From Cymbidium sinense (taxonomy: Eukaryota; Streptophyta; Magnoliopsida; Asparagales; Orchidaceae): DNA of 64,000 bases. Every line of letters begins with the position of its first letter. Position 1 is the first letter of the stretch. Positions 51,020 through 64,000 of this stretch are shown in pieces. The notes under the pieces are model-generated. The model made no database searches. It saw only the letters and a program-made list of their open reading frames with translations, and was not told where the DNA came from. The position numbers and the translations under genes are program-made. The DNA is taken from positions 148,357,601-148,421,600 of the forward strand of contig CM038221.1 in assembly GCA_021442155.1 (NCBI GenBank), written 5' to 3'.

Positions 51020-52330
51020 CGATCTGATGTAAAATACCACTCGAAATCATCCAAGCGACCATCAAATTGCTTCCATTGGAATGTAATGAACATAATCTCA
51101 AGAAAGCAAGCAAAATAAACTAGAAAAAGATCATAAAGATCAGTACCCTCAGAGGTACGAGAAAGTCAGATGTCAAAATCCAATCATCAAGCTTTCAAAT
51201 TGCTTCCATTGGAATGTCTTAAACATAATCTCAAAAGTGCAAAATAAAGCGGAAAAAAAGGCCTAAATATTACGTACCCTCAAGAGATGCAGGAGTATAG
51301 ATGTAGAAAAACCTATAAAAAATAACTATCACCCTCCGCTTATGATGTAATGTAATGAACATATTTACTCCAAGAAAAAATAAACTGGAAAAAAGGCCAT
51401 AAATAATCGTACCTCAAGAGAGGTCTGAGAATCTGAGATGCAAAATACCCCCCAGAAACCATCCAAACAGCCTTCAAATTACTTCCATTGGAATGTCCTA
51501 AACATAAACTCAGGAACCAGGCCAAAGAAACTGTGAAAAAAGGTCATAAATGATCTATACTCTCAAGAGAGGTTCAGAGAGTACAGATGTAAAAAACCTC
51601 ACAGAAACCATCCAAACAGCCTCCAAATGCTTTCATTGGAATGTAATGAACATAATCTCAAGAACCAGGCAAAATAAATTGGAAAAAGTCAGCCCTAAAT
51701 GATCTGTACCCTCAAGAAAGGTACGAGAGTATGATGCAAAATACCCCAGAAATCATCCAAACTCCAGTTGCTTTCATTGGAATGCCCTAAATATAATCTC
51801 AAGAAAGGCAAGATAAATTGAAAAAAGTAGGCCCAAATGATGGTACCCTCGAGAGATCTGAGTACAGATGCCAAAAAAACTCCTAGAAATCATCCAAACA
51901 GCCTCCAAATTGCTTACATTTGAATATAATAAACATAATCTCAAGAAATAGGCAAAATAAACTGGAAAAGAAGTAAATGCTGTACCCTCAGGAGAATTAC
52001 AGAGAATAAAAAAATCAGAAATCATCCAAGCAGCCATCAAATTGCTTCCATAGGAATGTAATGAACATAATCTCAAGAACCATGCAAAATAAACTAGGAA
52101 AAAGGTAATGCTATCTCCAGGAGTGCAGAGAGTATAGATGCCAAAAATACAGAAATCATCCAAGCAACCATCAAATTGCTTCCATTGGAATGCCCTAAAC
52201 ATAATCTCAAGAAAGAGGCAAAATAAACTAGAAAAAGAAGTCCCTAAATGCTTTGTACCCTCAAGAGAGATAAGGAGAGTACATATACAAAATAATACTT
52301 AAAAGTAAAAATTTAACCAAACAGCATCCA
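51020..52330 (-). repeat. Array 4: ~9 units of ~147 bp (family 1, inverted)
   Basis: This is the mirror image of array 1. Units share caaattgcttccattggaat, cataatctcaagaa and gtaccctcaagag-type segments. The variant unit (tatcaccctccgcttatg, about 51,325) corresponds to the one at 6,290-6,360 in array 1. Confidence 0.92.
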
Positions 52331-52763
52331 AATTGCTTCTAATGGAATGTAATGAACATATTCTCTTGAACAGAATATCACTAACAAACCGTAGAAAAAT
52401 TGCAGAAACATTATCGATGAATTTTTTATTTAATACATCCTCAAAAATTATTTATTTCACGCGTTCTTCTTCATGGTTCTTTGTAAAAAGGAAATGAGAT
52501 TTTCTATTTCTCTTACGAGCTCGGTTTGCACGAAAAATTATACCCTAAACCCCTCAGTATATATTTCTTTAAATTTCCACGCATTCCAATGGCGCTTCAC
52601 TGTTTGAGCGAGGCCGGGTGGCCGGAGAAGCGTAAATGTGAATCCCATCCTTGTCATCGATTCGCTCGTTAAGCTAAAATGGGAAAAAAAATATTGGATA
52701 TGCGTCGGTCATAGATTGGAGTCCGCACATAAAGCTACGGACTGGACGTAATATTTTCTCCTC
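51115..52763 (-). mobile_element. Right long terminal inverted arm (MULE-like)
   Basis: Inverted match to 4,826-6,568. It includes array 4, the cactaacaaaccgtagaaaa segment (52,379; versus 5,222), the ctcatttc/tttctatttctct block (52,490-52,515), the telomere-like taccctaaacccc (52,540), gattggagtccgcacataaa (52,714) and the outer end attttctcctc at 52,753-52,763. Sequence just outside is the MSH7 fragment's upstream region. No 9-bp duplication is evident between the two outer flanks. Confidence 0.75.
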
Positions 52764-52970
52764 ACATATATCCGCTCGGCCAAAACCGCAAGCTTTGTTC
52801 GTCCCTTTAAAGAAGAATGATATAATTCAGTTTCTTCGACAATTCAACTGCTCCTGCTCTCGTTCAAATTTCTTCAACCACACTCGCGCAAGCAACTGCT
52901 CCCGTCCTTTGGCTTCTTCGGTTTCCAAAACCGCAAGGAAGGAGCCGGAATTCAAAAAAAAAAAAACCGC

Positions 52971-54000
52971 ATGCATGTAAGTTACGTAACCTTTCTGAAG
53001 GACTCTCTCTCTCTCTCTCTATTTACGTCTCCTGCATGCAGCGACGATCCGACGTCGGTGGCCCTTGGCCCACGGTTTTGCCAAGAACCGCACGCAGCAG
53101 CAAAGAACTCCCTTCCTCTTTTGATCGTATTTTCTTCAACCGCAAGCAAGAAATCGACGAAGCCCTCGCCGGAATCCCACAAGTCCGGCGAACTTGTTTC
53201 CCTCTCCGCGAAGGCGCAGTGCCAGGCTCCTTCTACGCGGTAATCGGTCCAGGCTTCCAACCTAGTCGAAATCTCCAACCAAAACCCTTCTGCGGACGAG
53301 GTCAGAGAAACCGACACGCCACCGGAGAAGATTACCTGCCCATTTTTCTCTTCGAGATTTCCTGCAGCGGTCGATGGCGGAGGCGAATTGGTGCAGCCCT
53401 TCTCCAGCATACTTCATAAGTTCGTCAAGGATGATACGTCTAAGAGATCGATACTAGGAACCAAAATGACTGTTTCATTTAGTTTGTTCTCTAAATCATC
53501 CAGACTTGAGGATAATTATTCAGACAGGAGAAATGTATTCTCTTAAAGCTAGTGAGAATAATGATAATTATTTTGATTGTTATGCCAATCAGAAGACCCA
53601 AAGTGTAAAACTTGACTTGGATCTGTTGGGACTTGTTCTTTCATTTCGGAGTCTAATAAAAGGCAGAAGCCAAATGAACTCCTAGAAGATGGAGTTCATG
53701 AGGAGAAATCTAAAATTTCTACTAGTAAATTTGAATGGCTTAACCCTTCTAAAATTCGAGATGCAAATGGTAGACGCCCTAATGATCCTTTGTATGACGA
53801 GAGAATATTATACATACCTCCTGATACAATGAAAAAAAATGTCAGCATCTCAGTACTGGAGTGTAAAATGCCAGTATATGGATGTTGTACTCTTCTTTAA
53901 AGTCGGAAAGTTCTATGAACTGTATGAATTAGATGCGGAGATTGGTTAGAAAGAGCTTGACTGGAAAATGATAGTCAATGGTGTAGGTAAATGCAGACAG
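52971..54000 (+). pseudogene. MSH7: MSH7 (plant MutS homolog) 5' fragment
   Basis: MSH7 is the plant-specific MSH6-like partner of MSH2 in mismatch repair. One frame at 53,244-53,543 reads ADEVRETDTPPEKI and SSILHKFVKDDTSKR, matching the MSH7 N-terminal region. From 53,690 the reading is [38 protein letters not shown], then, after a one-base insertion in an A8 run (53,832-53,839), [29 protein letters not shown] and ELDWKMIVNGVGKCRQ, the start of the mismatch-binding MutS domain I. Defects: TAA at 53,241-53,243, TAA at 53,544-53,546, the frameshift, and TAG at 53,947-53,949 replacing a usual His/Gln. The start codon is not clear. Sequence ends exactly after the CRQ codons at 54,000, where gypsy LTR repeats begin. 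The rest of the gene is not in the window. The terminal arm ends ~200 bp upstream. Confidence 0.88.
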
Positions 54001-54560
54001 GTTTAAAGACCTCGCTAATGCACTATAGGGCATAGCGGGTGAGAGGAAACGTGAATGTGAAAATACATATATGCTTGCATTTCTTTCTGCAAGTTTCAAG
54101 ACCTGCTAATGTCCATTAGGGCGTAGTGGGTGCAAGAAGACGGCTATGATGTCGCAAGACACCGCTCGCTATGCTCATTAGGGTGTACCGAGTGAGCCGA
54201 AACTGTCAGATGTGACACCCCCTATGCCGGAATACTGTTAAAATTTGGACTATTTGCATAAATATATTGCAGGTGATTTAATGTCTCGTTATGCTCATCA
54301 GGGCGTAACGAGTGATTGAAGATTAGCTGAGGTACTTCAAAACACCAACCGTTACGCTCAACAGGGCATGATGAGTAGGCCAAAATAGTGCCTATGTAGC
54401 CCCCTATGCAGGGAGGACGCCGGAGTACTGTCGTAATGTTGCTGAGATTATGAATATCTACATATATATTTGCTTTTATGCAGATGATTGAAGGCCTCGT
54501 TATGCTCATCAGGGCATAACGAGATTAAAATTTCGAGGTGCTTCAAAACACCAACCGTCA
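54001..54560 (+). repeat. Tandem LTR units with conserved hairpin core
   Basis: Units of about 195-200 bp recur (gcttgcatttct at 54,073; attgcaggtgatt at 54,267; gcttttatgcagatgatt at 54,471). Each contains a hairpin. The clearest pairs ctcgttatgc (54,496-54,505) with gcataacgag (54,514-54,523) around tcatcagg. Another is 54,285-54,312 with one G-U pair. Confidence 0.8.
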
Positions 54561-56360
54561 TGCTCATCGTGCGGTAGCAAGACACCGTCGACCCCTACGA
54601 GGATGGCGGCTGTAAAATTGCGTCAAATATTTTGACTTAGAAAAAAGGGAGGGTGAGATGAGCTGACTTAAGAACACTACATAGGAAAACCTGCAGCTAA
54701 TTTTAAACTAAAAGTGACAAACAAGAAAAAAGGGGGAGCCTTTAAAGCAAATTTTGGGAAGAATATAATATTTATTTAAAATCTAAGTGAAATTAGGGGG
54801 AGACTAATATTAAACTCACAAACTCTAATAGCTATTCTCTATGGCTTAAAGGGAAGTAATGAGTGAGTTCTATTTTCTTATAAATTCCTCAAAATTAAAG
54901 CTTTTAAAGGACTAATGCCAAACTCATGCAAACTCATGCAACTTTTAATAATTCTCAAAATAAAGGAAATGGAAATTTGACATATCCTTCAATTGATAAT
55001 TGGAGTATAAGAAAACTCTCAAATAAAGTAGTGTGTATAAATGCTTTCGCCACCGAATAACTTGTACATGCGATAAGAACTAAATCAAAATCTACAAAAT
55101 CATAAGACCTCCTTTAATAAAAAATTAATGAATTTCATCATAATTTCAAATTAATTCATTAGATAATTAATAAGCGCATTGCATACAACGTATTTTAATA
55201 TTTGAAAAGGCTGCACAGGCTAAAACTGGAATTAAATGAAAATACAAAATTAATTTCATAATTCAAAAAAATAAAAATTACCTAAATTCTTAAATACACC
55301 CGCATGTGCCCCGACACTATGCTGAATGCCTAAATTCAAGTGTCCGAGGATGCTGCGGGTTGCTTCGGTTTAGTCTTAGGATTGGGTACGGGTTAACAAA
55401 ACTTAAAACCTATAAAAAGAGTTTCAAATCAGTGAAATATCTGAAAAAACTGATTATGTCAGGTGATAGAAGATCTAATCCCCTGTTAGCAGCTAAACAG
55501 AGTTGACAGGATCTAAAGCTCTTAAACATATCCAAATTAATCAATTTCTCAAATCAAATCAATTTTCAAATATCAACTAAAACTGTTTAAATGAAACTCT
55601 ATCACTAAAAACTTGAACCAAATTCAATCTATCCACCTTCTGTAACAGTTTGTCGGGGGTGAAAAATTAAGAAAACTATAGCTCACAAAGGAGCTAATGT
55701 CAAATCAAGTGTTCTGCTATGTTCACTCTCAATCTATCTCGCAGTAAGGGCGTGGCATATGACTCTAACTTCATTGGTTTGGCCAAATCAAGATAAGATA
55801 TGACGAGTGATGTTTAGCCTCCGACTTGATATATTATGAAAGGCGGTAATATTATTTCCTTAGACAAACACCACCCTAAGTCTACAAGGATTTCTTGGAC
55901 GATGTAACCCATGTGTTGCTGGCTGTTAGGTTGGGTCGACTACCAGCTCTGACTAACTAGATTAGGGACCGCAACTGCCCGGGATGACGGAACCATGGGA
56001 TCTAGATCGGGCACGTCATCATTCCCCCAACCATCTGGTTTAAACTATAATGATGAATTTTATATCTCAAATTATAAAACTCTACATGCTGCTACTATAC
56101 GCTACGCATTAAGCGATCTAATGACTAGCTTTAGTTGAAAGTTCTCTCTCATTCATTGAGAGGGGTAATTAACTATAGGGGCTTGCGCCTATAGGAAACC
56201 TGGAACTAGATCTAAAGTTCTCACCAAATGAGGACGAAATCTCTGGGTAGTGTCTTATGTACTATTCCATCTGCATTCTAAAAATTACAGCAACACTTTA
56301 AACTACTCTTTTCATCGAAGAGGTCAGTTGCGAATTTTTGGAGCCCACACAGGAGTGTCA
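54001..56360 (+). mobile_element. Gypsy-type LTR, copy D (partial)
   Basis: The same family as copy A, in the opposite orientation. Tandem units occupy 54,001-54,560. A region at 54,650-55,260 matches 63,370-63,700 (gacttagaaaaaagg, ctaattttaaactaaaag, caaacaagaaaaaaggg). Further on, 55,290-56,260 matches 340-1,490 inverted. Homology stops near 56,345 at ggagcccac, and no primer-binding site or gag follows, so the element is truncated on the right. The left edge coincides with the end of the MSH7 exon. Confidence 0.72.
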
Positions 56361-56536
56361 GGAAACCTGACCAAGGCTATGTATAAGCTATATAGAAGGC
56401 ACATTTACAAGGCAAAAGGAAATTTTTTTAAGATTTTTTCTTTCTTTCTTATTTTTCTAGTCAAGTGAGTGAATATATAAGAGTGAAGTGACAGCATTTT
56501 GAGAGTACCACTCCAAGAGTTGTGTTATGCACACGT

Positions 56537-56665
56537 GCAACGCGTGTGTGTGTGTGCATGCGTGCGTGCGTGTGTGTGTGTGCGTGCATGCGTGTGTGTG
56601 TGTGTGTGTGTGTGTGTGCACGCGCGCGCGGGTGTGATGTGTGTGTGTGTGTGTATGTGTGTTGA
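56537..56665. repeat. Alternating purine-pyrimidine (TG)n/(GC) tract
   Basis: About 130 bp of tg, gcgtgcatgc and gcgcgcgc dinucleotides, including gcacgcgcgcgcg near 56,617. Alternating purine-pyrimidine sequence of this type can adopt Z-DNA. ORFs across it are artefacts. Confidence 0.9.
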
Positions 56666-56689
56666 GTGTGTGAAAGATATCACAATTAA

Positions 56690-57589
56690 GTGATCAAGGA
56701 GAAGGATACGTAACAATGGGAGAAAATTTACCTGTGTACTCTTTCCTTTTATTCTTTTTTTTTATTTTTAGTATTTTCCACACATATTTATGTATTGTGT
56801 TTGTGTTTTATTTTCTATTATGTTGAACTAAGTATGTTAACTCTGAACTTATGTGAACATTTGGTATGTTTGTGTTATATTAAATGTTGTTGTGGATTAA
56901 TATAAGAAACTGATTTGTGCTTTGAAAAAATATGTTTTGCTTTTTTTCATTCTTCATTTACATGTAATCTGGAAATTACAATGTTAAAAATAAGTGTGAT
57001 CTAGAGATATAGATGGAATCCTAGAAGAACAAGTATGAAAAAGGTAAATAAATGTACTAAATAATCATTAATGTTCTAGAAGGTCGAGGTGACTAAATAG
57101 CCATTAAATATATGATTATTTTTAGGATTTGCAATTACTTAAAAAAAATATGGGCAAAGCAACTAATTAAGTTTTATTTGTACCGCGTAAAATTAGTAAA
57201 GGGATTTGTTTCGTTATACTTATCTAGAGATAGAAAGTATAAAACTTTTGCTCCTGGTTGACACTATAAGTTTTAAATTAATCCACCATATAGTTTAATA
57301 TAATACATAGTCTAAAAGATTCCATAAATTTAGAGTACTTTTAATATTAAGAAAAAAAATGTATATATTTTCTATAAAAATATAAAATTTATTCTTTAAA
57401 TATTTTGCAAAATAGTAGATAACAATTTAGATTTAGCACTTACATTTTGTTAGATAAAAAATTAGGTTTAAGGAGATTAATATTTAACTTAATATAAATT
57501 AATATATAATTTTACTCTAAACCTTGTGAAAACAATACTCTACTCATTATATATTACATGATTCGACATCTACAATTGCGTATAAAGAG

Positions 57590-57590
<1 letters not shown>
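56690..57590. other. AT-rich sequence, no gene recognised
   Basis: No coding signal. Its position just past the copia RNase H relic (on the minus strand) means it could include a degraded copia 3' LTR, but I found no matching second LTR. Confidence 0.35.
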
Positions 57591-60745
<3,155 letters not shown>

Positions 60746-60837
60746 TCATTGTTGACCTCCATATATGTGTCATAAATCAAGACAAGCCCATAAATCGAAT
60801 TCGGTGGACTTTGGAGGTGATAGTGTGCAAATTAGGG

Positions 60838-61470
60838 TCAAAATGCACAGGATGTCACTGAAAATGGTCGAAACGACCTCCGATCGATGAAAGGACTTCC
60901 CCATCGCGTTCAGAACATTGAAATCGATCAGAATATCGATATTGCAAAATCTAACGAGCAATTGATTAAGCGCTCGAGCTATCAATGTGTCGGCATACCG
61001 AGTCGAAGCTACGATGACAATCCGCTCATAAAATTGATCATGCCGACAACTTCAAAATATCAAAATCTATCAAATGAGACTATCCGCGCTCAATTCGGAC
61101 AAGTCTGTGCAAATGTCGAGTGATTTGAAGTGACAACGCGTAAATCGAGGCTGAGATATGCAGGACATTACCGAAATCAACTCAAATGACCTCCGATCGA
61201 CGAACGGACTTCGCCGTTACGTTCAGAACATCGAAATTGGCCAGAATATAAATATTGCACAACTTGATAAGCAATTGATCCAATGCCCGAGTCGTCAACG
61301 CGTTTGCACACATATCGAGGTCAGGAGGCATCAACGTAAGTCAAACGACCTTCGTTTGTGAAATTGATTGCGTCATTGGCTTTGAAATGCCGAAATCTAT
61401 CAAATAAGATTGTTCAAATTCAATTCGGATGAGTTTGCGTGAAAATCGAGCGAGCAAAAGCGGTGACGCA
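60838..61470 (+). repeat. Two-unit tandem repeat, period ~308 bp
   Basis: The units share gacctccgatcgatgaaagg (60,878) and gacctccgatcgacgaacgg (61,188), followed by ttcagaacat, caattgatt and ctatcaaatgaga/ctatcaaataaga. One related unit lies at 13,780-14,130. Confidence 0.85.
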
Positions 61471-61690
61471 CATTTCATGCTGAAATTGACTACTTACCAC
61501 TGAACCGACGGTCTCTCGATCGAAATAAAAGACATCATTCGAATAATGAGTTCTAAATCAATATATATATTGACTACATGTATTTACCGGAGCGAAATCC
61601 AAATTAAAATAATTTAAGTTAATTTAAAATTAATATAAAAATTCTCAAATTACCCCCATATTCACCATTTCCTCCCATTTTCAGTTTTCT
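61470..61690. other. AT-rich link between LTR repeats and leader
   Basis: No coding signal. It contains ttgacta, poly-A/T runs and the ataatttaagttaattt block. It could hold the LTR promoter, but I cannot place a TATA box with confidence. Confidence 0.3.
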
Positions 61691-61739
61691 CAGAAAAGTG
61701 CCAAAAAAATAAAAAGAAAAAAATTGTAAAAAAAGAAAC

Positions 61740-62330
61740 CACTCCCCATTATTCTCTCATCTCTCATCTCTATCTCTCTCTCTCTCTCCCCAACTGATTC
61801 TCTCTCCCATCGGAAACAAAGGAAAAATTCCTCCCTTCTCGTTTTCTCCCGCCTCCGCATCCCGCCGGAAGTCCGTTCCACGCAAAATCCCGCCGCCGGT
61901 GCAAAACTGCGGCCAATCCCGCCGCGCGTCGCACCGGCCTGCCGCGCGTCCAGCCCGCCGACCCGCCTTCGTTTTCCCGCAAAGCCCGTTTCTCCGGCCC
62001 GCACTCTGCAACCCGCAAGCAATCCCACGCTTCGGCCCGCTCTGCGTCCAGCCTGCCGTCGCTGCAACTGACCCGCCGCAGGCCCGTCCAGCCTTCAGAC
62101 CCGTTCTCGTTTCCACAAAGCAAACTGCGCGACCCGTCTCTGGCCCGCCTCCGGCCCACTGTTTGTAACCAGCCCACGCGCTAGTTCAGCCCAGCCTACA
62201 GCCCACCAGCCTCCTTCCCTCCAGCCCAAGGCCCGCGGCTCCTCCCTATAGCTCACCATCCCGTTGTTCCGGCCCGTTCTGCGCAATCCAGCCCGCTAAT
62301 CTAGCCCGTTCTGCGCAATCCTTCCCACAA
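61740..62330 (+). other. CT- then GC-rich leader of LTR copy C
   Basis: A run of tctctctctc (61,770) passes into strongly C- and G-rich sequence with repeated cccgc, ggcccg and ccagccc motifs, very unlike the AT-rich window. This pattern suits a transcribed 5' leader. A weaker CT-rich counterpart is at 22,040-22,520. Confidence 0.55.
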
Positions 62331-62369
62331 GCTCGCAACACATCCAAATTTCATTTCTCCTACGCCGCA

Positions 62370-62740
62370 AATCAGGGAAGAACATCGTCAGCAGGCAATT
62401 CTTTTCGATTTCGTCGACTCTTTAGCACTGCTTTGCTGCCACAAATTGAAAAACATCATCGAGGAAAATTCTTCGATTTTCTGATCACACCTTCGCTTTA
62501 GTCCGCTGTAGCCGCAAATCAAGGAAGAACATCGTGAGCAGGCAAATTCTTCCTTCGATTTTCGTCACACTCTTCACTTTAGCCATCCCATTTTCACATA
62601 AAGAATCGAGAAGAACATCATCACAGTAAATTCTTCCTTCAATTTTGGCATCATACCCTCGCTTTAGTATTTCGTTTATACACATCGGGAAGAACATCTC
62701 AGCGAATTCTTCTTTCGATTTTCAGCATCGCACTCCTTAA
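62370..62740 (+). repeat. Five-unit tandem repeat, period ~80 bp
   Basis: The motif gggaagaacatc...aattcttc...cgattttc recurs near 62,373, 62,448, 62,523, 62,608 and 62,688. Confidence 0.85.
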
Positions 62741-62824
62741 CTTACATTCTCAATCGCATACCTAACCCCGTTCCTTTGCCTAGCCTTGCAGAAAAATACG
62801 TCAGAACATGTGAGATTTGTGAAT

Positions 62825-63370
62825 GTGAATGTATATATATGCTTGTATTTTTCTACAGGTTTGAAAACCTCGCTCAACAGGCTGACGAGATGAAAATGAC
62901 CGGTGTCGCAAGAATCAAGCACGCTTCAACAGACCGAGTAAGCCACCACTTGTTAGATGTCGCCCTGAGAAATGTCAAAATTTTGTTTAATTTCCACTTA
63001 GAAAAAAGAGGAATATATATTGCAGATGTTTTCTTTCAAGTTTAAAGACATCATGTGTTCAACATGATGAGATGAAAATGGGTGTCTCAAGACACTGCCA
63101 CGCCAACAGACTGCAAGCCAAAATACTCATGCGACACATGGGGATGATGCCGGAGGTCAAATTTTGTCTAAATTCTAGACTTAAAAAAAGGGGAATGAAT
63201 ATATATTGCATTTATCTTTTTCGGGTTTAAAGGCCTCGTTGTACTCAAGAGGGCGAGATGAAAAAGCGCGTGGTGTCGAAGACACCACTTACGCTAAGAG
63301 GCATCGAAGTACATCTGATGCACTACACATGACGGGGCGTAGCACGCCAAATCTTTGACTTAGAAAAAAA
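62825..63370 (+). repeat. Three-unit tandem repeat, period ~185 bp, hairpin type
   Basis: Units near 62,825, 63,010 and 63,195 share tatatatattgca-like sequence followed by ggtttgaaaacctcgct or gggtttaaaggcctcg. They belong to the same family as the repeats at 54,001-54,560, 23,480-23,900 and 3,060-3,665. Confidence 0.75.
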
Positions 63371-64000
63371 AGGGGAGAGTGAAATGAACTGATTTAAGAA
63401 ATCTAAGTAGGGAAATCAACAGTTAATTTTAAACTAAAAGCGTCAAACAAGAAAAAAGGGGGGAAGCCTTTAAAGCAAAATTTTGAAAAAATAGAATACT
63501 CATTTAAAATATAAGTGAAATTTGTGGGAAGCTAATATGAAACTCACAAAATTTGGGAGAGGCTAATATTAAACTCACAAACTCTAATTGCAATTCTCTA
63601 TGGCTTAAATTGAAGCGGTAAAGTGAGTTCCCTTTTCTTATAAATCCTCAAAATTAAGTAAGCTTTAATTGGAATTGAGGGGGGACTAATGTCAAACTCA
63701 TAACAAACTTGCAATAAACTCAAAATCTAAGGATAAATCCAAATTGAGTTTAATAACTCTTGTACAAATGTGGAGGTGATTATTATGCTAGCTAATAAAT
63801 ATGAGTAGGGCTAAAGCAACAAATATTGAAATCACCACACTTATCAAAAGTGGTATAAATTTAGCATAATCAAATTGAGAGAATTATAAAAAACTCAACA
63901 AGTTAACACAGTGCATGTAATGTGTTAAACTACAATATAAATCAAAATGCCTTCTTCACATCGATCGAACTCTTCGCGTAAGTAAGCATACTAAATCAAA

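Larger units (their letters stand above)
60750..64000 (+). mobile_element. Large gypsy-type LTR, copy C (continues past window)
   Basis: A TG-starting boundary (tgttgacctcc, 60,750) follows the end of copia homology. Then come 308-bp repeats, a CT/GC-rich leader, ~80-bp repeats, ~185-bp hairpin repeats and a region matching copy D's 54,650-55,260. Copy C shows more of the upstream LTR than copies A or D. Its right end is beyond the window. Overlapping ORFs on both strands at 61,690-62,290 reflect the GC-rich composition and are not credible genes. Confidence 0.65.

Noticed and set aside
56499..56716. Cys/Val-rich ORF and its reverse His/Thr-rich ORF
   Set aside because: Both are translations of the (TG)n tract.
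61690..62290. Several overlapping ORFs of 63-135 codons on both strands
   Set aside because: High GC content removes stop codons in all frames. No frame shows a domain, and the region aligns with an LTR leader.

Overview
This window looks like nuclear DNA of a flowering plant with a repeat-rich genome. It is AT-rich, has no bacterial-style operons, and is packed with plant-type transposable elements: MuDR-like and FAR1-like Mutator-like elements (MULEs), a BED-type hAT element, Ty1/copia and Ty3/gypsy retroelements, a plant mobile domain (PMD) gene and an Ulp1-protease transposon gene. The recognisable host-type genes are two broken fragments: the plant mismatch-repair gene MSH7 and an ankyrin-repeat/GPCR-chaperone-type gene. 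Nothing in the sequence lets me name the species. I see no intact protein-coding gene; every recognisable coding region carries stops, frameshifts or truncations.

Layout. 1-3,700: the gag end, primer-binding site and long 5' LTR of a gypsy copy on the minus strand, abutting the ankyrin-type fragment (3,712-4,250, minus). 4,826-6,568: an arm of about 1.74 kb containing an array of ~147-bp repeats. Its inverted partner is at 51,115-52,763, so the pair brackets about 48 kb. Between the arms lie a MuDR-like transposase (6,580-9,070, plus) converging on a PMD gene (10,110-11,729, minus); a 10-kb insertion made of LTR sequence interrupted by a hAT element and flanked by ~280-300-bp direct repeats (13,435-24,284); a second type of 147-bp array (27,125-29,960); a fragment of an Ulp1-type transposon gene (29,960-30,950); gypsy gag-protease remnants (30,975-36,895, minus); a copia remnant (36,899-39,840, minus); a longer Ulp1-type gene (43,007-45,534, plus); a third array (47,215-48,500); and a FAR1-type transposase pseudogene (49,010-50,930, minus).

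Right of the arm lies the MSH7 fragment (52,971-54,000, plus). It is cut at what looks like an exon end, where gypsy LTR sequence begins (54,001-56,360). The remainder is a second copia remnant (57,590-60,745, minus) and the start of a large gypsy LTR (60,750-64,000, plus) with several nested tandem repeats and a GC-rich leader.

The main themes are nested insertion, long repeat-bearing terminal inverted arms, and gene fragments joined in sense to the 5' LTRs of one gypsy family. Two structural signals go beyond routine annotation. A short hairpin recurs in the tandem repeats of that LTR family and shows compensatory stem changes. A 20-bp palindrome forms the core of the 147-bp repeats. All alignments here were made by eye, so repeat boundaries are approximate to roughly 10-50 bp.
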